A stretch of 6,708 bases of DNA from Chloroflexota bacterium. Its GTDB lineage: Bacteria > Chloroflexota > Ktedonobacteria > Ktedonobacterales > Ktedonobacteraceae. The stretch is from contig JAJZEJ010000264.1 in NCBI GenBank assembly GCA_021828635.1, forward strand, positions 1-6,708, in the 5' to 3' direction. This document shows positions 1 through 4,704 of the stretch, piece by piece. The translations under genes were made by a program, and so were the position numbers. The notes beneath the pieces were generated by a model. It had not been told where the DNA came from and ran no database searches. It was given only the letters and a program-made list of their open reading frames with translations. Numbering within the stretch: position 1 is the stretch's first letter; every line of letters starts with the position of its first letter.

Positions 1-180
1 GTAGGGACATTGCACTGTATGAGCGACCGCGAGCGCGATTAGAGCTTTTTCACGTTCGGAGAGTGCGCCTTCCGCGAAAACGGCATTGTACCATTCAAGG
101 AACTTGTTCCAGAGTTCGGGTGCATCCTTGCCGACATCAGGGAAATGCGCGAGGTCTTTAGGATCGTAATATGTATCCAC
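1..180 (-). CDS. AhpD-like / carboxymuconolactone decarboxylase-fold protein, N-terminal part (cut by window edge)
   Basis: The minus strand from 180 down to 1 reads as 60 uninterrupted codons, starting VDTYYDPKDLAHFPDVGKDA and ending in AHTVQCPY. The segment LSEREKALIALAVAHTVQCPY is typical of AhpD-like alkylhydroperoxidases, where a helix leads into a redox CxxC motif. Here Cys58 would be the first cysteine and the second lies beyond the edge. The start is GTG at 180-178; no in-frame ATG lies nearby upstream, and AAAGGAG (192-186) sits 5 nt before it. From memory, the MDTYYDPKDL...CPYC pattern matches the small peroxidase-like proteins found beside arsenosugar biosynthesis genes. That specific role is inference; the AhpD-like fold is better supported. 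The likely role is thiol-dependent peroxide or disulfide chemistry in the cytoplasm. It is divergent from groES. Confidence 0.8.
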   Translation of the reverse strand, partial: MDTYYDPKDLAHFPDVGKDAPELWNKFLEWYNAVFAEGALSEREKALIALAVAHTVQCPY

Positions 181-219
181 TGCTGCTCCTTTGAAATAAT
201 TTATGGCCTGGGACAATCA

Positions 220-248
220 ATTATAGATACGCCTCTGGCTTATTAAGA
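220..248 (-). promoter_or_regulatory. Candidate promoter of the AhpD-like gene
   Basis: On the minus strand a perfect TATAAT lies at 225-220. The hexamer 17 bp upstream (248-243, TCTTAA) matches the -35 consensus poorly, so the call rests on the -10 box. Transcription would start near 213, giving a leader of about 33 nt before the GTG at 180. Confidence 0.4.
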
Positions 249-382
249 GATTACCTGACATCGCCGAAAATTACAATGGATGTCAGCAGAGAGGTCTACA
301 GCAGCTTTCCTCTCAAAGGATATGGACCTGAGCAGGGTACCCGCCTTATTTGTGTCGTTGAGAAAAAACATAACGTACCCTC

Positions 383-414
383 TTGCATCTCGGCCCACAA
401 TGTTGTATTATAAT
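383..414 (+). promoter_or_regulatory. groESL promoter (sigma-A type)
   Basis: A perfect TATAAT lies at 409-414. The best upstream hexamer is TTGCAT at 383-388, with a spacing of 20 bp, longer than the usual 17, so the -35 assignment is uncertain. The predicted start near 421 falls at the left end of the CIRCE operator, the usual arrangement for HrcA-repressed housekeeping promoters. Confidence 0.65.
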
Positions 415-420
415 GGACGG

Positions 421-447
421 TTCGCACTCTCAAGGTGAGAGTGCTAA
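421..447 (+). promoter_or_regulatory. CIRCE operator (HrcA binding site)
   Basis: The left arm TTCGCACTC (421-429) and right arm GAGTGCTAA (439-447) are separated by the 9-bp spacer TCAAGGTGA. The established CIRCE consensus is TTAGCACTC-N9-GAGTGCTAA, so only position 3 of the left arm departs from it. HrcA dimers bind this dyad and repress groESL; heat stress titrates GroEL and releases repression. Here the spacer is itself self-complementary, so the dyad runs on inward as GCACTCTCA/TGAGAGTGC around the 3-nt centre AGG. hrcA itself is not in the window. Confidence 0.95.
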
Positions 448-474
448 CAAGCGCATTGATTGGTCTCTCACCTT
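432..474 (+). repeat. Inverted repeat in the groESL leader overlapping CIRCE
   Basis: AAGGTGAGAG (432-441) is perfectly complementary to CTCTCACCTT (465-474), a 10-bp stem with a 23-nt loop. It shares bases with the CIRCE spacer and right arm, so in the transcript it would exclude the CIRCE stem-loop. It lies upstream of the groES ribosome-binding site at 505-511 and does not cover it. Any function is inference. Confidence 0.5.
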
Positions 475-519
475 CATAAGAATAGAGAACAGAACAGAAA
501 AGATAGGGAGGAACATAGC

Positions 520-822
520 ATGGCAGCAGTAAGTGTCAAGCTTCGGCCAATGGGTGATCGTCTCGTTGTGAAAGCCCTCGCACGTGAAACCGTCACGAAG
601 AGTGGCATTGTCTTGCCAGATACCGCGAAAGAGAAGCCCCAGGAGGGCGAAGTGTTGGCGGTTGGCCCTGGCAAGGTTTTGGACAATGGCAAGCGCACCG
701 ACATGGAGATTCAGGTTGGTCAGCGTGTCTTGTTTGCCAAGTACTCTGGTACTGAGGTCAAAATTGATGGCGAGGAGTATTTAATCCTGCGCGAGAGCGA
801 TGTCATGGGTATTGTTGAATAG
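520..822 (+). CDS. groES: Co-chaperonin GroES (Cpn10)
   Basis: This 100-residue protein is the lid of the GroEL folding chamber. It forms a heptameric ring that caps the chaperonin in the ATP state and encloses the substrate in the cytoplasm. It opens with KLRPMGDRLVVK (residues 7-18), followed by the mobile loop around residues 22-37 with SGIVLP at 28-33, which contacts GroEL. The family pattern EGEVLAVGPG follows at 42-51, and VLFAKYSGTEVKIDGEEYLIL is seen near the C-terminus. Length is normal for the family. The reading frame is open back to a TTG at 460, but the ATG at 520 is chosen because AGGGAGG (505-511) sits 8 nt before it and the protein then begins at the family's usual position. 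It is first in the operon, directly downstream of CIRCE, and its TAG stop overlaps the groEL ribosome-binding site. Confidence 0.97.
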   Translation: MAAVSVKLRPMGDRLVVKALARETVTKSGIVLPDTAKEKPQEGEVLAVGPGKVLDNGKRTDMEIQVGQRVLFAKYSGTEVKIDGEEYLILRESDVMGIVE

Positions 823-837
823 GAGAGATGTTTCGTG
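821..837 (+). promoter_or_regulatory. groEL ribosome-binding site overlapping the groES stop, with GTG start
   Basis: AGGAG (821-825) overlaps the groES TAG stop (820-822) and lies 9 nt before the GTG start at 835. An ATG at 828 is out of frame with groEL and is too close to the ribosome-binding site. The overlap suggests that groEL translation is coupled to groES termination. Confidence 0.8.
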
Positions 838-2484
838 GCAAAAAGATTGCTGTTTGAAGATCAGGCTCGCCACTCCCTCAAGAAGGGTATCGATGCCGTA
901 GCGGGAGCCGTCAAAGTGACCCTGGGTCCAAAGGGTCGCAACGTGGTTCTAGACAAGAAATATGGCGCACCCACCGTTACCAACGATGGCGTAACCATTG
1001 CACGCGAGATTGAACTGCCCGATCCCTTTGAGAACATGGGCGCTCAATTGCTCAAGGAAGTGGCGACTAAGACGAACGACGTGGCCGGCGACGGTACCAC
1101 CACCGCGACCGTGCTGGCTCAGGCTATTGTTACCGAAGGTCTGAGGAACGTTGCTGCTGGTGCCAATCCGATGATTCTGCGTCGTGGCCTGGAGAAAGGC
1201 GTCGAGGCCGTCATTGAAGAGATTAAGGCCATGAGCAAACCGGTTGAGACACGCGAAGAGATCGCCCAGGTGGCCTCTATCTCCGCTGCCGATGCCACCA
1301 TCGGTGAACTGATCGCCGAGGTCATGGAGAAGGTTGGTAAGGACGGCGTTATCACGGTGGAAGAGGGTCGCGGTATCGTCATGGAGAAAGAGTATACCGA
1401 GGGTATGCAATTCGACCGTGGCTTCATCTCGCCCTATATGGCAACCAACCCGGAAAATACCGAGGCCGAGTTGCAGAGTCCTTTCATTCTTATCACCGAC
1501 AAGAAGATCAGCGCGATTGCCGATATTCTGCCCCTCCTGGAGCGCGTCTTGCAGGCTGGCAACAAGAATTTCGTCATCATTGCTGAGGATGTCGATGGTG
1601 AGGCGCTGGCAACTCTGGTTGTCAACAAGTTGCGTGGTGCCTTCAACGTGCTGGCTATCAAAGCTCCCGGCTTTGGTGATCGACGCGAGGCCATGCTTGA
1701 GGATATCGCCATCCTGACCGGCGCTAGCGCGATTACCGAGAAGCGCGGCCTAAAGCTGGAGAATGCAACGCTGCGTGATCTTGGTCGCGCCCGCACAGTT
1801 AGCGCCAACAAAGATAACACAACCATCGTTGAAGGCGCTGGCTCCGAGCAAGAGATTCAGGCTCGTGTGCGTCAGATCCGCGCTCAGATTCAGGAAACCA
1901 CCAGCGACTACGACAGCGAGAAGCTCCAGGAGCGTCTGGCAAAACTGGCCGGTGGTGTTGGCGTTATCAAGGTTGGCGCTGCTACTGAGGTTGAGATGAA
2001 AGAGAAGAAGCATCGCGTTGAGGATGCACTCTCCGCGACCCGCGCCGCTATCGAAGAGGGCATCATCCCCGGCGGTGGCTCCGCGCTGATCGCCGCTATC
2101 CCTGCATTGGATCAGGTGCAGACTGCCCCTGGCGATGAGACCACCGGTCTCAACATTCTGCGCCGCGCACTTGAAGAGCCACTGCGTCAGATTGCCTTCA
2201 ATGCTGGTAAAGATGGGGCTGTTGTCGTTGAGAATGTGCGCAAGGGTCAGCGTGGTCATGGCTTCGATGCGCTGGCAGGTGAGTATGTTGATATGCTCAA
2301 GGCCGGTATCGTCGATCCTGTCAAGGTGACCCGCTCCGCGCTACAGAATGCGGCCAGCATCGCTGGAATGGTTCTCTCCACCGACACGCTGATTACCGAC
2401 TCTCCTGAAGAGGAAGGTGCAGGCGCTGCTGCTGCTGGTATGGGTGGCATGGGTGGTATGGGCGGCATGGGCGGTATGATGTAA
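835..2484 (+). CDS. groEL: Chaperonin GroEL (Cpn60)
   Basis: At 549 residues this is a full-length group I chaperonin, which forms a double heptameric ring that folds proteins by ATP-driven cycles with GroES in the cytoplasm. Visible nucleotide-binding signatures are [10 protein letters not shown] (28-37), Asp51 in TNDGVT, and [12 protein letters not shown] with Asp86. Asp397 in [13 protein letters not shown] corresponds to the catalytic Asp398 of E. coli GroEL. The cpn60 signature [12 protein letters not shown] follows it. The C-terminus is a GGM-repeat tail, which lines the floor of the cavity. The start is GTG at 835, placing [19 protein letters not shown] at the usual N-terminus, one residue shorter than in E. 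coli. The gap to groES is 12 bp, so the two are co-transcribed under CIRCE control. All catalytic residues checked are present and nothing suggests a divergent paralogue. Confidence 0.98.
   Translation: MAKRLLFEDQARHSLKKGIDAVAGAVKVTLGPKGRNVVLDKKYGAPTVTNDGVTIAREIELPDPFENMGAQLLKEVATKTNDVAGDGTTTATVLAQAIVTEGLRNVAAGANPMILRRGLEKGVEAVIEEIKAMSKPVETREEIAQVASISAADATIGELIAEVMEKVGKDGVITVEEGRGIVMEKEYTEGMQFDRGFISPYMATNPENTEAELQSPFILITDKKISAIADILPLLERVLQAGNKNFVIIAEDVDGEALATLVVNKLRGAFNVLAIKAPGFGDRREAMLEDIAILTGASAITEKRGLKLENATLRDLGRARTVSANKDNTTIVEGAGSEQEIQARVRQIRAQIQETTSDYDSEKLQERLAKLAGGVGVIKVGAATEVEMKEKKHRVEDALSATRAAIEEGIIPGGGSALIAAIPALDQVQTAPGDETTGLNILRRALEEPLRQIAFNAGKDGAVVVENVRKGQRGHGFDALAGEYVDMLKAGIVDPVKVTRSALQNAASIAGMVLSTDTLITDSPEEEGAGAAAAGMGGMGGMGGMGGMM
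2437..2481 (+). repeat. 9-bp tandem repeats encoding the GroEL GGM tail
   Basis: Five 9-bp units of the form GGYATGGGY run back to back at 2437, 2446, 2455, 2464 and 2473; the last departs at its end as GGTATGATG. They encode GMG four times, then GMM. Third-position T/C variation is scattered among the units, so the copies are not identical. Such tails vary in length among GroELs. Confidence 0.8.
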
Positions 2485-2489
2485 TCTAT

Positions 2490-2545
2490 ATGGCAAACAA
2501 CAAAGATAGGTGTGCAAACGCACACCTATCTTTGTTGTTTGCCAT
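2490..2545. terminator. Bidirectional terminator between groEL and fabI (26-bp perfect hairpin)
   Basis: Bases 2490-2515 are perfectly complementary to 2520-2545, with a 4-nt loop AAAC. The inner 12 bp (AGATAGGTGTGC and its complement) form the stronger stem. The outer arms read TTTGTTGTTT on the plus strand (2531-2540) and the same on the minus strand. Each strand therefore has a hairpin followed by a T-rich tract, the structure expected of an intrinsic terminator in both directions. It begins 5 nt after the groEL stop and ends 10 nt before the fabI stop, suiting two converging genes. Confidence 0.85.
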
Positions 2546-2555
2546 TGAGTGATGT

Positions 2556-3329
2556 TTACGCACCCATGATATTGTAGCCAGCATCAACGAACATAATTTC
2601 GCCGGTAATGGCGCGGGCCAATGGACTGCACAGGAAGAGTGCGCTGTCGCCCACCTCGGCCTGCTCGATATTGCGGCGCAGAGGGGCGGCATGGCTCATC
2701 TGTTCACGGAAAGATGTAAAGCCAGAGACGCCGCGAGCGGCCAGCGTGTTGAGGGGGCCTGCGGAGATAGCGTTGACGCGAATGTTATGTTCGCCCATCT
2801 CGAAAGCCAGGTAGCGCACGCTACATTCCAGCGCCGCTTTCGCCACGGCCATCACATTATATTTGGGCATGACACGCTCGCTCGCCATGTAGGTGAGCGC
2901 GAGAATGCTACCGCTGCCAGTGGCCTGCATGAGCGGTTGCGCACGCCGTGCCATTGCCACCAGCGAATAGGCGCTGATATCGAGGGCTGTATGGAAACCC
3001 GCACGGGTCGTCTGGATAAAGGGATTCTCCAGTTCAGAGGGAGGCGCATAAGCAACGCAGTGGATAAGGATGTCGAGCTTGCCATCGAACAGTTCTCCCA
3101 CTTGCGCAAATGCTGTGTCGAGTTCATCGTCGTTCTGCACATCGCACTGCACAACCGGCGTATTCGGAATCTTGGCCGCCAGGTCGCGCACATATTTCTC
3201 CATGCGCTCCTGATAGGCCAGTGCCAATTGCGCACCTTCTCCAGCAAGTGCCTGTGCGATGGCCCAGGCAATCGAACGGTGATTGGCGACGCCAAAGATG
3301 AGCGCCTTCTTGCCTTCCAATAATGCCAT
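2556..3329 (-). CDS. fabI: Enoyl-[acyl-carrier-protein] reductase (NADH type), FabI
   Basis: This 257-residue short-chain dehydrogenase-type enzyme reduces trans-2-enoyl-ACP, the last step of each round of type II fatty acid synthesis in the cytoplasm. The FabI-type dinucleotide-binding segment GVANHRSIAWAIAQ lies at 13-26, instead of the classical TGxxxGxG of other SDR enzymes. CDV (62-64) and ILIHCVAYAP (87-96) follow. The catalytic residues are Tyr147, Tyr157 and Lys164 in TYMASERVMPKYNVMAVAK, the Y-x6-K spacing of the FabI family. The region RVNAISAGPLNTLAARGVSGF is the substrate-binding loop, and FVDAGYNIMGA closes the fold. The start is ATG at 3329, with AAGGAG (3344-3339) 9 nt upstream. 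It lies 38 bp downstream of the rhodanese gene with no clear promoter between, so it is probably last in a three-gene operon. FabI is the target of triclosan and isoniazid-class inhibitors in other bacteria. Confidence 0.95.
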   Translation of the reverse strand: MALLEGKKALIFGVANHRSIAWAIAQALAGEGAQLALAYQERMEKYVRDLAAKIPNTPVVQCDVQNDDELDTAFAQVGELFDGKLDILIHCVAYAPPSELENPFIQTTRAGFHTALDISAYSLVAMARRAQPLMQATGSGSILALTYMASERVMPKYNVMAVAKAALECSVRYLAFEMGEHNIRVNAISAGPLNTLAARGVSGFTSFREQMSHAAPLRRNIEQAEVGDSALFLCSPLARAITGEIMFVDAGYNIMGA

Positions 3330-3367
3330 ACAAATATACTCCTTACATAATCCTGATCTCTAACAAA

Positions 3368-3721
3368 CTAGCGTTCGATAGGATAGCCACGATTGACCCA
3401 GCCGTTCATGCCGTTCGCCAGGTTATAGACCTTTTGTAAGCCGAGCAAAGAGGCAATCTCTGAAGCCATCGCGCTACGCTGGCCTGCCGCGCACATAAAA
3501 ATAACCTCTTCATCCGGTGCAATATGCAGCTCTTGTAGCGCCTTACCAAATGAGTAGATGCCGGTGATCGGCACCAGTTCGGCCTCGGCGATATGGCCGC
3601 GATCCCACTCAGTCTGCTGACGCACATCGACGACGCGCACACCTGCTTCAATCATGTGCCGGGCATCGTCGGTACCAATAGTGGTATAGGGAAACTGTTC
3701 CTCTTCATCGTCGTAGGACAT
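3368..3721 (-). CDS. Single-domain rhodanese-like sulfurtransferase
   Basis: Translation from ATG at 3721 gives 117 residues forming one rhodanese domain. Visible landmarks are VRVVDVRQQTEWDRGHIAEAELVPI near the N-terminus, the active-site loop CAAGQRS with the catalytic cysteine (residue 77 from this start), and the closing NLANGMNGWVNRGYPI. Such proteins carry sulfane sulfur as a cysteine persulfide; the physiological acceptor cannot be told from sequence. The frame is open to a GTG at 3730, but that codon overlaps the Shine-Dalgarno AAGGAG (3735-3730), whereas the ATG at 3721 lies 8 nt after it. The acidic N-terminal stretch DDEEEQ is outside the usual domain. It begins 5 nt after the stop of the small upstream gene and precedes fabI by 38 bp. 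A link to fatty acid synthesis is not known to me. Confidence 0.9.
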   Translation of the reverse strand: MSYDDEEEQFPYTTIGTDDARHMIEAGVRVVDVRQQTEWDRGHIAEAELVPITGIYSFGKALQELHIAPDEEVIFMCAAGQRSAMASEIASLLGLQKVYNLANGMNGWVNRGYPIER

Positions 3722-3726
3722 TGAGT

Positions 3727-3966
3727 TCACTCCTTATGATATTCTTCCAGCCAGATACGACCTAGAAGCGTTGCGGCAAGCATATATTCATCTCCCACGA
3801 AGGTCATAGTGAGCAACCCTTGATCTTCCATCTCCCGAAAATCGTCGGTTATGAGATAGTATTGACGCACCAGGCGTGCCACGTCGCTCTCCGGCAATTG
3901 CTTCCAATCCTGTAATACCTTGAGAACGGCGGCATACTTTGGGCGGCTATCATCAATCATCCGCAT
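3727..3966 (-). CDS. Small protein of unknown function, possibly winged-helix-like
   Basis: From ATG at 3966 this is 79 residues, MRMIDDSRPKYAAVLKVLQD onward. The frame stays open to 4095, but the longer version reads through the leader and into the palindrome. AGGAG (3978-3974) sits 7 nt before the ATG at 3966, so the short form is preferred. The predicted layout is two helices (about 11-22 and 26-38), then a third ending in REMEDQGLL, then a hairpin-like stretch TMTFVGDEYMLAATLLGRIWLEE. This order, with the final LLGRIWLEE resembling the last strand and helix of many winged-helix regulators, suggests a small DNA-binding-like fold; I do not recognise a family. There is no signal peptide or membrane segment. 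Its last two codons (AAG GAG) form the Shine-Dalgarno sequence of the rhodanese gene, which implies translational coupling. Confidence 0.75.
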   Translation of the reverse strand: MRMIDDSRPKYAAVLKVLQDWKQLPESDVARLVRQYYLITDDFREMEDQGLLTMTFVGDEYMLAATLLGRIWLEEYHKE

Positions 3967-4010
3967 AGGATAGCTCCTCACTGAATCCATGACCGGTCTA
4001 TGTTGCCTAC

Positions 4011-4039
4011 AGTGTAGCAAATCCCCATGCGAAGAGCAA
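4011..4039 (-). promoter_or_regulatory. Promoter of the small protein-rhodanese-fabI operon
   Basis: On the minus strand TTGCTC (4039-4034) is followed after 17 bp by TACACT (4016-4011). The -10 is preceded by TGC (4019-4017), an extended -10 (TGnTAnnnT). Transcription would start near 4004, about 38 nt before the ATG at 3966. It lies downstream of the palindrome, so the operon can be expressed independently of the MaoC-like gene. Confidence 0.55.
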
Positions 4040-4046
4040 GCCTGAT

Positions 4047-4090
4047 ACCCACAAGGGATGTCACTACATGTGGTGGCATCCCTTGTGGGT
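4047..4090. repeat. 44-bp near-perfect palindrome with almost no loop
   Basis: ACCCACAAGGGATG (4047-4060) is matched exactly by its complement CATCCCTTGTGGGT (4077-4090). The symmetry runs on to the centre at ACATGT (4066-4071). The only departures are at 4061/4076 and 4065/4072, both T opposite G, which can pair as U-G wobbles in a plus-strand RNA. No T-run follows closely on either strand, so it is not a textbook intrinsic terminator. A short direct repeat lies to its right, GGGTGCCATGCTT (4087-4099) and GGGTGTCATGCTT (4116-4128), the second running into the end of the MaoC-like gene. It may belong to a dispersed intergenic repeat family; that is inference. Confidence 0.8.
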
Positions 4091-4120
4091 GCCATGCTTG
4101 TGGATATGCTTTTTTGGGTG

Positions 4121-4534
4121 TCATGCTTTCACACGCACAATTGATGTGCCGCTGGCTGTAAAGACGTGTTGCTGCGCACTATCAGTCGCCACCATCTCAC
4201 GTACAATGAAGGTCATTGAGCCACTACGTCCCTCGCGCTGGCGTATCTCGCTGATGCTCGCCACGCAGGTGATCTCTTCGCCAACGTGCAAAGGGCGGCT
4301 GTAGCTATAAGATTGCTCACCGTGTAGCAGTTGCATCTTCGTCATATCAAGTTCCATACCGGAAATTGGCACACGAAACGTGGTAGGGAAAGTAGGCGGT
4401 ACGTAGTCATCCGGCATGCCGTTTTGTAAAGCCGGATCGCCTGTTGCTTCAATAAAACGCTGCACCGCCTCGCGCTCAATGCGAAATGTGTGTGGCGCGG
4501 ACTGCTTGCCGACGAGGCTATTATCTAGAACCAT
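4121..4534 (-). CDS. MaoC/FAS1-like dehydratase-family protein (HadA-like hot-dog fold)
   Basis: From ATG at 4534 this is 137 residues, a normal length for a single hot-dog domain. Seen features are REAVQRFIEATGDPA (21-35), VPPTFPTTF (45-53), HGEQSYSYSRPLHVGEEI (71-88), and the final TASGTSIVRV. This order matches the N-terminal MaoC/FAS1-like dehydratase family, including the HadA-type subunits of 3-hydroxyacyl-ACP dehydratases. In that family the HadA-type subunit shapes the acyl channel while a HadB-type partner supplies the catalytic Asp and His; no partner gene is visible here. The expected substrate is a 3-hydroxyacyl thioester in the cytoplasm, but the exact reaction is unknown. The frame extends to a TTG at 4543, but AAGGAG (4549-4544) lies 9 nt before the ATG at 4534, which fixes the start. 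It ends in TGA at 4121. Confidence 0.82.
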   Translation of the reverse strand: MVLDNSLVGKQSAPHTFRIEREAVQRFIEATGDPALQNGMPDDYVPPTFPTTFRVPISGMELDMTKMQLLHGEQSYSYSRPLHVGEEITCVASISEIRQREGRSGSMTFIVREMVATDSAQQHVFTASGTSIVRVKA

Positions 4535-4577
4535 ACGTAACAACTCCTTGCTGGCTCAATATATTGATTGCTGTTCC

Positions 4578-4586
4578 ATTGTAGCA
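4578..4586 (-). promoter_or_regulatory. Candidate extended -10 promoter of the MaoC-like gene
   Basis: The minus strand reads TGCTACAAT (4586-4578), an extended -10 with one mismatch to TATAAT in the hexamer. No good -35 box lies 16-18 bp upstream. The start would be near 4571, about 37 nt before the ATG, a leader length similar to that of the neighbouring minus-strand operon. A TATAAT on the minus strand at 4618-4613 is an alternative. Confidence 0.4.
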
Positions 4587-4643
4587 CATCTCAACAGCCA
4601 TTTACTGCTAAGATTATAATTCTTTCATTTTTTGAAAAATAGA

Positions 4644-4672
4644 TAGACAACATGATTACAAAGTGATAAACT
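4644..4672 (+). promoter_or_regulatory. Candidate promoter of the Rpn-type gene
   Basis: TAGACA (4644-4649, five of six matches to the -35 consensus) is followed after 17 bp by TAAACT (4667-4672, four of six to the -10). The start would be near 4679, leaving a short leader that contains the GGAGG site. The surroundings are AT-rich. Confidence 0.5.
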
Positions 4673-4704
4673 GTACTATTATCGTGATGTGGAGGTTATG
4701 GATT

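Larger units (their letters stand above)
181..519. other. Divergent intergenic regulatory region between the AhpD-like gene and groES
   Basis: No gene is visible in this 339-bp stretch. The left end carries the ribosome-binding site and candidate promoter of the AhpD-like gene. The right end carries the groESL promoter, CIRCE operator and leader. In the middle is an 8-bp inverted repeat, CTGACATC (255-262) and GATGTCAG (279-286), with a 16-bp spacer, which could be a regulator site or chance. A shorter pair, AGGTC (292-296) and GACCT (325-329), follows. I see no tRNA and no riboswitch or T-box signature. Confidence 0.6.

Noticed and set aside
460..519. Upstream extension of groES from a TTG at 460
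   Set aside because: The added 20 residues are not part of the GroES family, the segment overlaps the leader, and the ATG at 520 has a well-spaced AGGGAGG.
949..2259. Long open frames antisense to and in other frames of groEL
   Set aside because: They lie inside a clearly recognisable groEL, have no family resemblance and no ribosome-binding sites; they are explained by groEL codon use.
2437..2481. 9-bp repeats as a CRISPR or mobile repeat
   Set aside because: They are in-frame codons of the GroEL GGM tail with no spacers.
2486..2692. Small minus-strand frame spanning the groEL-fabI gap
   Set aside because: It runs through the terminator hairpin and overlaps fabI in another frame; no support as a gene.
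2691..3323. 210-codon plus-strand open frame opposite fabI
   Set aside because: fabI is complete with its catalytic residues on the other strand; the plus-strand translation resembles no protein and shadows the fabI codons.
4047..4090. The palindrome as a standard intrinsic terminator for the MaoC-like gene
   Set aside because: No T-run follows on the minus strand; the TTTTTT at 4110-4115 is on the plus strand and too far from the stem.
3967..4095. N-terminal extension of the 79-aa protein
   Set aside because: It reads through the likely promoter and the palindrome, and the start at 3966 has a well-placed AGGAG.
4068..4304. 78-codon plus-strand frame across the palindrome and the MaoC-like gene
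   Set aside because: Antisense to a recognisable gene and starting within the palindrome; no ribosome-binding site.
4615..4620. TATAAT on the plus strand as the promoter of the Rpn gene
   Set aside because: It lies about 85 bp from the start codon with no good -35 box; TAGACA-17-TAAACT is closer and better placed.
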